From: Micropterus salmoides
Lineage: Eukaryota; Chordata; Actinopteri; Centrarchiformes; Centrarchidae
Assembly (NCBI RefSeq): GCF_014851395.1
Contig: NW_024042261.1
Coordinates: forward strand, 35,055,942-35,119,941
DNA length: 64,000 nt
Reading direction: 5' to 3'
Shown: in pieces, positions 23,560 to 35,600 of the stretch
How positions within the stretch are numbered: the first letter of the stretch is position 1
Layout of the letters: every line of letters starts with the position of its first letter
Notes under the pieces: generated by a model
Database searches by the model: none
Told to the model about the DNA's origin: nothing
What the model saw: the letters and a program-made list of their open reading frames with translations, nothing else
Made by a program: the position numbers and the translations under genes

Positions 23560-24225
23560 CTCTCCAGTTTCTCTCCACTGGCTGCCTGTTGTTTTTAGAA
23601 TCCATTTTAAGATCTTATTGTTTGTTTTTAAATCTCTTAATGGGCTGGCACCATCGTATTTATCTGACATGCTGATTTTGCACACTCCAGTCAGAGCACT
23701 TAGGTCCACTGACCAGTTGCTTTTAGACTGTCCAAGGTCCAGACTGAAAACCAGAGGGGACTGCAGATGTAAATTAGCCTAAGGCTAACTCTGGTGTAAT
23801 GCATCAAATGTTTACATTTATGTTATTAATTGCACATGGTCCCTTCTAAATAAAAATCAAAAAAAAAAAAAAAAAAATGAGGGGACAAAGCTTTTTCAGT
23901 AGCAGGTCCTCTGGAACTCTCTTCCTCTCAACATTAGAGCAGCTACCTCTATTGAGAGCTTTAAATCACTATTAAAAACACATCTTTTTGCACTGGCTTT
24001 TAACACATGCTGAGCTGTGACATTTTATTGTTGTTATTGCTTTAAGTATAGTTTTTATCTGTTGTTATTGTTTTTGGCATATTCTGTTTTAGAAGGGTTT
24101 TATTTGGCTATTTATTATGCTTTTTATCTTATGCTGTTCTCTGTATCTGTACAGCACTTTGGGGCAGTAGTGACTGTTTGTAAACGTGCTATATAAATAA
24201 ACTTTGACCTTGACCTAATTTATGT
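23560..24225 (+). mobile_element. LINE reverse-transcriptase C-terminal relic, split by a retroposon
   Basis: The + strand reads LHWLPVVFRIHFKILLFVF and LNGLAPSYLSD, hallmarks of the C-terminal end of a fish non-LTR retrotransposon ORF2. The frame resumes after 23885 as DKAFSVAGPL. The tail ends with a CTTGACCTTGACC-like simple end near 24205-24218. It lies in the rhbdd1 copy B 5' intron and has no counterpart in block A. Clade (L2, Rex or related) is not certain. Confidence 0.7.
23761..23885 (+). mobile_element. Short poly(A) retroposon inserted in the LINE relic
   Basis: About 118 bases ending in a run of about 19 A. The 7-bp sequence GAGGGGA occurs at both borders (23754-23760 and 23879-23885), a target-site duplication. 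Removing the insert restores the LINE reading frame from KTRG into DKAFSV. Confidence 0.75.
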
Positions 24226-24334
24226 GTAGCTTTGGCAATATTGTTGCTATACATTCATGCCAATAAAGCTAATTTGAAAATTTAAAGGTGTCAAATAAAT
24301 GTAGTGGACAGATCTGATGCACACATACAAAAAA

Positions 24335-24885
24335 AAAGAGATAACAGTTACACCATTTAATTGCAGACCCATAAAACTAGTTTGTATCATATTTTGAACG
24401 CACTAGCTTCACCGCACCAGTTTCCCCTACCAGAGTAAATGTGGTTAAATTCCACCACTGTAAGAAAGTTATCAGACCATTTGAGTTCACACAATCTTCA
24501 CATCTAACTCTCAGCAAGAAAGCAAATAGGGTATTTATTTACTAAAATGTGGAACTTTTTCTACTTTATTAACTTAACTTCAGACTTTCCAGTGGACAGA
24601 TGTGATGCACACATACAAAAAGAAGGTAGTTTCACACTAAATCATAACATCTTCAGAGGTAAAATAAAGGCTTAGTTTATTAATTAATGAAAACGTAATA
24701 CACGCCTGAAGGCTGTAAAGAAATAAAAAAGGGTGCTGCAACAAGGAAGACACTATAATTACTCCTCTTCCCCATTCTTTTCGTTTTTATGAAAACAATA
24801 GAGCAGCTGATCCAGACAAGAGAAAACACTTCAGGATCCAAACTGTGACACACTCTTAAAATAAATCTGAACACACTTTACTCAC
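24335..24885. other. Intron segment of rhbdd1 copy B almost identical to block A
   Basis: Matches 13490-14044 with only scattered differences (for example CACGCC versus CATGCC near 24700). No gene. Useful for dating the duplication or conversion. Confidence 0.7.
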
Positions 24886-25100
24886 ACTTCATCCGACGGT
24901 CGCCTTTGGTTGAAGCTGCGTTTTGTATTTCTCTGGCGAGAGGTGGCGGAGCTGCAATACCTTCATCACAAAGTGACCGTCAGCCAGCGCCTCCCGGAGA
25001 GACAGAACCAGAAACGAAACCGAAACCTCAGCGGTCCATGAACGAGGACTCCAGTCTGCCTGCGCTCAGGACTGTGGATCAGAAAGCGCTCCAGGTCTCC
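24886..25100 (-). promoter_or_regulatory. rhbdd1 copy B noncoding first exon and promoter side
   Basis: Same donor as copy A (GAAGT followed by GTGAGTAAAG, minus strand). Upstream it continues into sequence that in block A lies beyond a 1.1-kb insertion, so copy B keeps the older promoter arrangement. Transcription start not determinable. Confidence 0.45.
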
Positions 25101-25300
25101 CACACAGATTTATCTCCATATGCGGACTGTGTCAGTCCTTTAAGCAGTTTTCTTTTAGTCTGCTGCTTCAAAATGACCACAGTTGAATCAAAACCTCTCT
25201 GAAACCTTCATGACGGATTTATTGCTGGGCAGTTTTAGGTGAAGGCTATCTTGGTAACTGGGTGTGTCTCTTCATCAAGAGGTGAGAGTTGGTAAATTTG

Positions 25301-26400
25301 CTGTGTGGTTGTTGTTCATCATCATCAAAAATTTAGGCTATCTAGATTGTTTAAAGATTAGTTTCACATTTTCGTCTAAATAATGAATTTCCTCCTCACT
25401 TCACAAGCTGCCAGCTATCTGCCCCTATTTCCAGGAAAAACGCCTAAAATAACCCAAAAAGACTCAGGAGTAACTCCTCAACCATTAAACATATAATTGC
25501 AAAATTCTGGTCTCCTTTGTTATGTCAGAAGACAAGAAATATGAATCCATTTATCCAAATTAACCTATTTATGCTACCATTACAAAGTAAATGGAGATGC
25601 AATAAAGCAAAATATGATATTTTCATCCTTGCCTATAGTATAAAGTATATTTTCAAAGGCAATGTCACCATCAAAACCATCATCATGCAGATTATAATGC
25701 AACTGAATATCTTCTACCCTTGACTACAACTTTAACTGTGCATTTGATGAAAAGAAACTGAAATACAGCATTTATTATACAACTTATAAAAAATATACCC
25801 AGGCATTCTCCATGATTTGGCTATATTTGCTGTTTACATGTTGACTTTTTACTGGAATTATTCTTAAAAAACACTATTTATTTCCATACCACATTATAGG
25901 TATAGCCTACTTATTTATTGTTTTTTTTTTATAATTATAGCCTATAGGTGTCTGTTTAAGTTTATTGTAACTATAGTCGCCATAACAAATTCCTTGTAGT
26001 CTATGTCTAAAAACAACTTGGGAGAAATCACTGAAGCCAGATTACTTTCGCATACATCTTAATCTTTTACAAATGTTTATAATATAATGATGTCGGTGTT
26101 CGCGTTTGATATTTTTATTATTATTATTTTAATTTTTGGTGGTGAAGTGTGTTAGATGCATGAGTGTTTGCTCCCCTCTAGTGGTCATAGTGTGGTACTG
26201 CAACAAGCAAAATTCGTCAAATTAGCGTCCATGTAGCCCCAATATCGTACTACCACTTCCGGTGGTCTTTCAAAATATAGTGACAAAAACCAGAGCAACC
26301 GGAAAGATAGCAACAAAAATAAATCGTGAATATATAGGTCAACGTCGAGGAGGCGAGGGTCAGGCAACATAGAGCTGGCTTCTCCACTGATCGACCTTTA
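25301..26400. other. Intergenic DNA between block B and flot2
   Basis: AT-rich. Homology to block A ends near 25300. No ORF with recognisable similarity. Confidence 0.6.
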
Positions 26401-26615
26401 TAAGATGTGACGGTCTCTCCTCGACAGTCTCTCGAGAGTTACGTCAGTGCGGTGTCGTTAGGCGGGGCGGGGGCTGCGTTGTTGCTGTCGTTGTGCGGGA
26501 GGTGAAGACTCTTTCCCACCGTTCAGATTTGGAGTAAACAACAGCAGTATCATCGACTCTGTAAAGGAAGTAACAGTTCGTTAACGTGAGGGTGTTTTTG
26601 GTATCTTGAGTCAAC
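26400..26615 (+). promoter_or_regulatory. flot2: flot2 promoter and 5'UTR
   Basis: CpG-rich stretch directly upstream of the flot2 start. It includes a CRE-like TTACGTCA (26439-26446) and a GC box GGCGGGGCGGGGGC (26461-26474), as expected for a housekeeping promoter. A TATA-like TTTATAAG lies at about 26396. Confidence 0.6.
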
Positions 26616-29600
26616 ATGGGGAGCTGCTTAACTGTGGGGCCGAACGAAGCTCTGGTGGTCTCCGGTAAGGTGAACGGACGTTGACGTTACCGTTACTACA
26701 GCTAGCTTAACTTACAAACGTTAGCTAGTAACGTTAGATGTCAGGTGTTATCTGGCAAAACGCGGTTATATCGCTCCTGCTTGTACCACGATAACTCATG
26801 AATGTCTTCTGCTGATGCTACAAACCACAACTGTGTGTAAATGTGTCAATCACAGCTTAACGTTACTAAGAACTGAGAATTTAACGTCGTAAGCGAGCAA
26901 GGCTTTCACGTTAAGAACCGTTATTTACGAGCACAGTAAACATGCACTCTTGAATATGTGGGCTTCTGTAATCACAGGTGTGTCCAACAGGGTACAGCAG
27001 GCAGTTAAATTATTCATAATTAGCCTAATTAGTGCACATGGATATTTGGTGTCTCTGTGGTTTTGTCACTCAAGTTGTCACAAGCAGTGGTTGCTTATAA
27101 AATAGCAATATCTTGTGACCCATCGTCATCAGTTGGGTTAGTACAACCAGACGCAAATTTCGTTGCCCTGTTTTATTTGAAAATGTAAAACTATTCTGTA
27201 ATTCACAAGTAAAAAAAAAAGCAAAGACTAGAGAAACATGTGAAGACAATAAATCTGTCATTTGATGTTGGATGTATAATTGAACATGAAGCGGTGTCTT
27301 AATGGACTTGTTCTTCATCCCTCAGGTGCTTGTTGTGGCTCTGATGAGAAGACCTACGTCGTGGGAGGCTGGGCCTGGGCTTGGTGTCTCATCTCAGACA
27401 CCCAAAGGTGACAACATACTATAAACATAAAATCCATTTATGTTATCTTGAAATGGAATTAGCCTTTTAGTAGCTCCTTGAAATACTTTTTGTGCCAGCA
27501 AGCGCGCCTCACCACTATTTAGACAGACCACAGCTGAAATGGGCTTTTGCTGTCTTGAAGTTAGTCCATTATCGGCAGGCAGTCAGTAAGGACTCGGAGG
27601 ATGGAAGCTTTTTTATCATATTCTGTGTCGTATTGCACAAACACTTTGTGTTAAAGATGTTTCTAGCATAGAAAGGTTCGAAGGTCTTGTTCCTTTTCAG
27701 CCTACATTGTGCGGTGGTGGTGATGGAGCAGTGGATAAGACACATGTCTTTGGTGTGAGAGAACCGGGTTCCCTGAGCAAGACACTTAACCCGTAGTTGC
27801 TCTAGAGGCGTGTGACCTCTGACCTATATAGCCATTGTAAGTCACTTAGGATAAATGCGTCAGATGAAAATGTACATTGTGTGTCTTGTGTGACATTCCC
27901 ACTTTTCTACGCTGTGTAGTGTGTTGACTGATGAATGCAGTGGCACATTTTTGCAGTGGTTGTTGTCAGCGGTTTAACATGTTTCCCAGCGTTTTTACAT
28001 TCCACACCCCTGATCAACAGTCCCACCACATGTTGCGGTTGTGAAATATTTCATTACCTAATTTCCTGAGTTATGCTCTTTTGTAATGTTTAATACTTGA
28101 ATTTATGTCATAGTAGTTAAATCAGGGTTAGTATGCCTCGGTCAAAGTGCTGGTCAGATGATCAAACAGCGCCTGAAACTCCCCCACAAACACAACTTTT
28201 CAATGTCCTCAAACTTTATGAAACTGGCATCCTGACATGCACGCCCTCTGTACACTGCCATTGGCTAGGTGTGTGTAGGTGAAAAGTGACCCTCATTTGA
28301 ACACTTCTCTCTGACGGCAGTGTGACTGTCTTGAACAGGTGTGAATACGTGGTCGGACAAGACATTGTAGAAAACATTTAATTTCAATGATACACACTGC
28401 TGCCTTCATTTTGATGGCTGAAAATAAACCTGTGTGATTGTTGAAACGTTATTTCAAGAGAATCCTTAAATTAAAAAACTTTATTTACATGAATTATACT
28501 AACTTTATATTAACATTTTATTGTACACTTTTGTACCCTGAGTGACGTCAAGTGGAATAAGTCAAATTTCCATGATCAACAAGATATCGGCTTTTAATGT
28601 ATGTAGCGGTATTTTTAGACTTTTTATATTGATCTATGTAAAAAAAAAGGCAATTTTAATCAACTTTAATTCTGTGTGGTAAAATACTAAAACTTGAAAA
28701 AGCTGAATTTGAACCAGCAGTAGGAAGAGCAACTATTTTCTGTGCCCTGACAATAAAACAGTATTGAACATCTACAGATTTTATTTCTTTATTCCACATC
28801 TTGCTCTTATTACATCGTATTTGTCTCCTCATGGCCTAATAATAAATGTGCTTTTGTTCCTTGCTGCAGGATAACCCTGGAGATCATGACTCTGCAGCCC
28901 CGATGTGAGGATGTGGAGACAGCAGAGGGGGTAGCCATCACTGTCACAGGGGTGGCTCAGGTAAGGCCACATCCCAGTGTTTCCACATGGGCCAGGCCTC
29001 AGCTGCATGTTCATCCTCATTACTTCTGTTACTTACTGAAATGTGTCCCCTAGCACCAGAATATCAAAATCTGACAAATGGTCAAGCTGTTTTTCTTGTT
29101 AACTTATTCTTTGATCCGATAGTTCCTGATCTAAATAAAACCTGTTCAGAGTTTTTTGATTTAGGCAGAGTTGTTGTACTGCTGCTTTAGTTGAGACGAC
29201 ATTTAACAAGTGAAAACTGTGGCTTCTTTTGTTAAATTAAAACAGTGGTAGAAAGACATGTTTTATGTTTATTAAGTAAGATGTCAAAAACTACATTTAG
29301 CTTTTATTACTAAACTCAGGAAATGTTTCTGCACTAGTGTAAAAAAAAAAAAACTCAAATAATACCCAGCCCTTTTTTATGAGAAAGCAAAATATATAAC
29401 ACTGCTCATAGATTTTTCTTATGCAATAATGTCACAAAGCCAAAATATGTCCTTTTTACTGATGTATTTCATTACTGTTTAAATGTTTAACACTTGTTTA
29501 GTGGAACAGAGAATATAACACTGGCCACGTCACATCCTCTTTAGGTGAAAGTCATGACAGAGCAGGACTTGCTGGCTGTGGCCTGTGAGCAGTTCCTGGG

Positions 29601-32600
29601 TAAATCAGTCATGGAAATCAAAGCTGTAGTTCTGCAGACTTTGGAGGGACATCTGCGCTCCATTCTAGGTATGGACATTCATTTCACATGTGTTTGTGAA
29701 AATTAGTACACCTGAATTTGCTTTGTGACATGTCAGGGTAAATTATTTACTGGATTGGATTAGGCCTGCAACAGTAATTTTATTTTTTAATTAATCTGTG
29801 AGTTATTTTCTCAAGCAGTTTTTCAAAATGTCCATCACAGAGTCCAAGGTGATGTTTTCACATTTCTTCTTTTGTCTGACCAGCAGTCCAAAACTGTCAC
29901 AAGAAAGAGGCTTGAATCGTTTTGCTTGAAATTGATTTATTATCAAAATAGTTGCAGTAGTTTTCTGTCGATTGACGAATTTGATAAACAGCAAATCATC
30001 TTAGCTCTAGATAAACAGCAAATCATCTTAGCTCTAGATTAGTTTGTCATGGCAGAAAATAAAAATGCACAACACTCCAGTTGAAATAAGGCTGCTGCTA
30101 GTTTAAGAAAAGTGACATTTCCAATTGCAAGGTATGCATGGACATGTGGTACGGAGATATTGACAACTTCTCTCTTTTACAGGTACCTTGACTGTAGAGC
30201 AGATCTATCAGGATAGGGACCAGTTTGCCAAACTGGTGAGGGAGGTAGCAGCTCCCGACGTGGGCAGAATGGGCATCGAGATACTCAGCTTTACCATAAA
30301 GGTGGGTTGAAGTTGCTGTGAGAGGCTTTGGGAATAAAACCTGATGCTCTAACAGCAGCAAGGAAGTGCAATGACAAGAATACCTGAAGAAAATGCTAAT
30401 GTAGCTACTGAGCAAAGAAGGGTCAAAATAATACAAGGCAGCATTTTAAAAATGACATTCTGTCTAACAGGAAGAGAAATCAGCTCGTGTTGAAATAGAC
30501 CTGCAGTTTTGATCCAAGAACAAAACAGTACACGTGCCTGCTCAGCATGTGTGAGTGTAAAGATAGAAGCTAGATGTGTGTTTTGCTATATTTTGCCAAA
30601 GATGACAGTGTTTAGACCACACTGATCAGGAGCATAAATGATTTAACACATTTCTGGGGAAATGTTGATGCTTATTTCTGACTGTGAAAACCCCCAGAAC
30701 TAATGGGTCAGTCAGTTCACAGAGTAAATTTGCCACACAGCAAAAGATAGAAACAACATTAATTTTCCAAACTAAACTCTACCTTCTGAGTATGAAATAC
30801 AGTTAAAAACACCTTGTGCCTGATGATTACTGCTGCTCCAACACTCAAAATAGATCTGACGCAGCATCAGGGTGTTATAGACTGTGGATAATACAAAAAC
30901 ATGAATAGATATGTTTTTTACTGAAAGAACATAATAGGCATCAGGTATAAATAAAATGTATAGCATTAGTTTGTTAAAGACCACAGGTACAGTAAGTCTG
31001 ATTTAGGCTCAGCAACTGTATACATGAGCTTGTTTGAGGGTGCTGTGGGAGTTGTAACATTAAGTGAGGGAGACATCAAGCATTTCATGTGACTGACAAA
31101 ATTTCTTTTGTTAGATCATCTGTGGAAACTTGAATTTATGCAGAAGATCTGAAAGACACAAACAATAATTCAAATCAATTTCAAGTTAACTGTCCTTAAA
31201 TTTGTCCCTAAAAAACTGTCCTGCTGGTGATTTATAGTTATGTGGAGTCCAGCAAACCGACAGATGGTTTTTATTTGGTCTTATACGCTCAAACATGTTG
31301 TTGTGTTAGCTTTTATAATAGTATTTCAGAATGTTTAATGAATAACATTATAATACTGTTTTACCATGATATGTTGGGCAACAAAAATGTGAAACATTTG
31401 ATACCGACACATCCCTAGTGACTAATAATCCACGACCGGTATACTTTCCTGAATCTCCTGCTTCACATAATGATCACTTGCCTGAAATCTTCAGTGGCTC
31501 TGCAGTAAAATCCATCTTTCCACTTCTTCTGGAGTGGGAAAATTATCCCACTGGAACTAATTAGAAGTTGAGATCTCTGTTTGTCGAGTCTAATGCACAC
31601 ACACTTTCAGCTCAGAAGTGCATCATCATGATTGTGAGCGCTCTGTTGTGTCCATTTCTGTGCGACTACCATTGAGAGCCCAACATATGTTCAAAAACAG
31701 TCTTGTGTCTTTTTTTAAATCTGTGTAGTTTTGTCTTTGAACATGACTTTAAACCCTAATGTGTCGTGTATTTATTGAAAATGTTTTTAAATACGGTCGG
31801 GGCTGCGGCTCATTAGAGAAGTCATCCCATGGATTTCATCGGTCTAATAACTGACTGGCAGGAGACTCCCCCTAAAGAGTTTACTGTTGTTGATCAGAGC
31901 TAATTGAAATGTGGTGCAGTGGCTGATCATAGTGCTTTGCTGGAAGCCCAGAGTCCATTTCTATCACATCAATTAGTCCGGGTGGAGATGGTTTCTGTGA
32001 TGCGTCAGGATCTGTTAGTTCATTAGTGGAGGCCACAGACATTTGTGGTTTGTCTTTTGATAACTGACACAAAATACTGATGGCAGTTTGTCTCTCTGTG
32101 TAGATATTATTCGTAAAAACTATCATGTTGGATAGTTTCTTATGTTATTGTTGAATGCAGCTGAGACCTTGTCACTAATCAGACAACTTTGTCAACAGAT
32201 CATGTCAAAATGCTCACTGCAAATCAAATCAAATGCTCACTCCTCAGACTTTACTTTATTTACTTTATACTTTATTTTACTTCAGTGTTTACAGGAAGCT
32301 GAGCTCTTTGCTCATCGGTTCACCTGTTCTCTGTCTGTGCTTGCAGGATGTTTATGACAAACTCGATTATCTGAGTTCCCTCGGGAAGACCCAGACTGCA
32401 GCTGTCCAGAGGGATGCAGACATCGGCGTGGCTGAGGCAGAGAGGGATGCTGGGATACGGGTAAGGAGGCTCTAGAAGACTCTGAGGAGTTGATTCTGAT
32501 GTGCAGAACAATCAAGTGAAGTGCTTTTACTTCTTTATCGTCTCCCAGGAAGCAGAATGTAAGAAAGAGATGATGGACGTCAAATTCCAGGCTGACACTA

Positions 32601-35600
32601 AGATGGCTGACTCCAAACGAGAACTGGAGCTGCAGAAAGCTTCTTTCAACCAGGAAGTCAACACTAAGGTGGGCGCCTGAGGTTTTATTTTGCACTTAAT
32701 GGTCAAGGTGATCAGTTAGATGTTTGGCTAGAAGCAGTGGTCCGACAGTAGGCCAGTCATAAGAAGCATTGTGTTCTTTAGAAATGTGACTGTCTGTGTG
32801 CTGATGTTTTCAGAAAGCAGAGGCCCAGCTGGCGTATGAGCTGCAGGCCGCCAAGGAGCAGCAAAAGATCCGTCTGGAGGAGATTGAGATCGAGGTGGTG
32901 CAGAGGAAGAAAGAGATCACCATTGAGGAGAAGGAGATTGACCGGACAGACAAGGAGCTCATTGCCACTGTCAAGAGGCCCGCTGAGGCCGAGGCCTACA
33001 AAATGCAACAGCTGGCTGAGGGGCATAAGTGAGTGACAACACATCAGTTAAAGGGGCATTCAGCCAGTTTTATCAGCGTTTTGTATTTATTTTTTTACAC
33101 CAGTATCACCAATCAGTAGAAACTGCAAGAGAACTAACATGAGAGTTAGGCACAGTCGACACTCCTCTTCTCCTCTTGAGGCACGGACACCTGTAGTTAA
33201 AAGAAATGACGCAGCTAATTAGAGTGTAGATCTGAAATATCTGGTTAAGAGGTCACGTACAAAATGCAAAACACTCCACTAGCAATATTGCAGCTTTGTT
33301 GTTTGCATTCGTAAGCTTCATAGCCGTCATGCCGTGTTGAACAGGATTTACTCGTGGCAGCGGCCTCCTTTTATGAGCAGGTGGAGAATCTGGTTGTTGA
33401 AGTACCAGCTGACTGGGAGTTCCCACTCCAAGACATGCAGAGGGATATTTACTAAGGATTTGTTTCTTTAGGTGACAAACAGTTAGCGTTTGCACAGTTA
33501 AGGGCTGTTTGGTTTCAGGCTAAACGCTCTTAATACATTCCTGTTGACAGGTCAAAAATGTAGGAAAAGGACATATTGAATATTGAAAGGTTTTTTTTTT
33601 TTTTTTAAAGGTTTAAAGTTTCACACTTCAGGGCAGTAAATTCTCTTTTACCTACCATGTTTGTGGTTATTCAGTTTTTATTCGCCTCTACAGTGAGGGC
33701 AGCAGAGCAACACCCTTATGTACTTCTGGTAGAGGTGTATTGACTTGCGTAAGGGGGGGTGGTTATCTGTCACGCAGGCTTGAAACCCGTCTATCCACCC
33801 TGCGTCCTTACTAAACACAGAGTTCTCACCATACAACATTTCCATGTGCTGTGGTCATGCGGGCTTCATTATGCTAAACACTTACATTATTTTGTTGCAC
33901 TTTGGGCCAAATTTCCGGCACGTAAATGTTTTTAAAGATGTCTGTGGGATGCCTTAAGTTATGCCATCAGACATGAGATGATTTGGAAATGTTGCATGAT
34001 TAGAAGTCATGTAGAGCTAGCAGGGCTGCAGACCCAGAACCGTCCTGAAGTTAATGTAAAGCGTCCCAAAATCAAAATGTTTTTCTTTACTTTATTATCC
34101 TCCTATAGTTGTTAGTGACATAATACATTATAAATTGATAAAATTTATTTTGCTTGATTCAAACAAAGATTTATAAACAAAACTGAAAAGTTATCTGTTG
34201 GGGCACCTTTTTACCTTGATGAGAAAGTATTTAGTATTTAGGAAAGTATTTCAGTTCAGGTATAAACTCCTGGACTTTCTCTCCCACATCCCTTTGTTCT
34301 CTTATATGTCTAGAAGAAAATCGTAATATTATGAGACTAACATCATTATTTAATGAGAATTCATAATATTTTTTTCTACCATGGCCTATACTCTGCTGTG
34401 CTCCCCTTCAGACTGTACCGAATGAGACAAGTTCATTGCACTTCATCGGAGGTAGAAACTGAAACCATCACTTGTGATCAGGCAGAAATCAGGAACCTTG
34501 AGCAGCCAGCCTCCTGTGTGAGTCCGGCGTGACTATAGTAGCAGCGTTGGAAGACAGCCTCCGTTGTAGTGTGCGCTCGATCGGTTTAGTTTGTCATTTG
34601 CTAAGTGATAGTGATAAATAAACACACAATCCCTTTTGTCCCAGAGGCGTCCTACAGAATATTTCTCTCTCATCCCCAGGACGACAGTTCGCAGTTAGTT
34701 TCGAGCCCTGAGAGCAAGGCAGCATAATGTGTTATTGATGAACGAATCAAATATCAGTTTTTTAACTTGTGTGTTTCCTGTGCATCAGGGTGAGGACGGT
34801 GCTGATTGCCCAGGCTGAGGCAGAGAAGATCAGGAAGATTGGTGAGGCGGAGGCTTGCTCCATCGAAGCAGTGGGCAGGGCGGAGGCTGAGAAGATGAGA
34901 CTGAAGGCTGAGGCCTACCAGCAGTACGGAGAGGCAGCCAAGACTGCCCTGGTCCTCGAAGCTCTGCCTAAGGTAAAACAAAGATTAGCTCCATAATGCA
35001 CATCCAGCTTCTCCTGTAGTTTGTAAGAACTCTTTCATTTAGAGTTTGCTGGATTGTTATTGTATAATGCTTTTTACTACAAGCATGAGCCAGTGCTAGG
35101 TTAGTGCATGATTCCTACACTAGGAAGCATTTTATAGCCACGTTTCCACCAGAAGCACAGTTTACTTTTAGTCCCAGGATCTAGTTTTCAAGGAACTAAA
35201 CGGTTCCTTCAGCCCATTGTATGTTTCCACCGTGCACTCGCGAAGATTAGGCAAATTATTATTACTCTGACAGAAAGGCATCATTATTTAGTAATGTCCC
35301 TATCCACGAGCAAAATGTACAGTATCTCACAAAAGTGAGTACATCCCTCACCTCTTTGTAAATATTTGATTATATATTTGCACTACATTTGCTATATTGT
35401 AAAGCAGTGAATGTGCAGCTTATATAACTGTGTAAATTTGCTGTCCCCTCAAAACAACACATCACACAGCCATTAATGTCTAAACATCTGGCAACAAAAG
35501 TGAGTACACCCCTAAGTGAAAATGTCCAAATTGGGCCCAATTAGCCATTTTCCCTCCCCGGTGTCATGTGACTCGTTAGTGTTACAAGGTCTCAGGTGTG

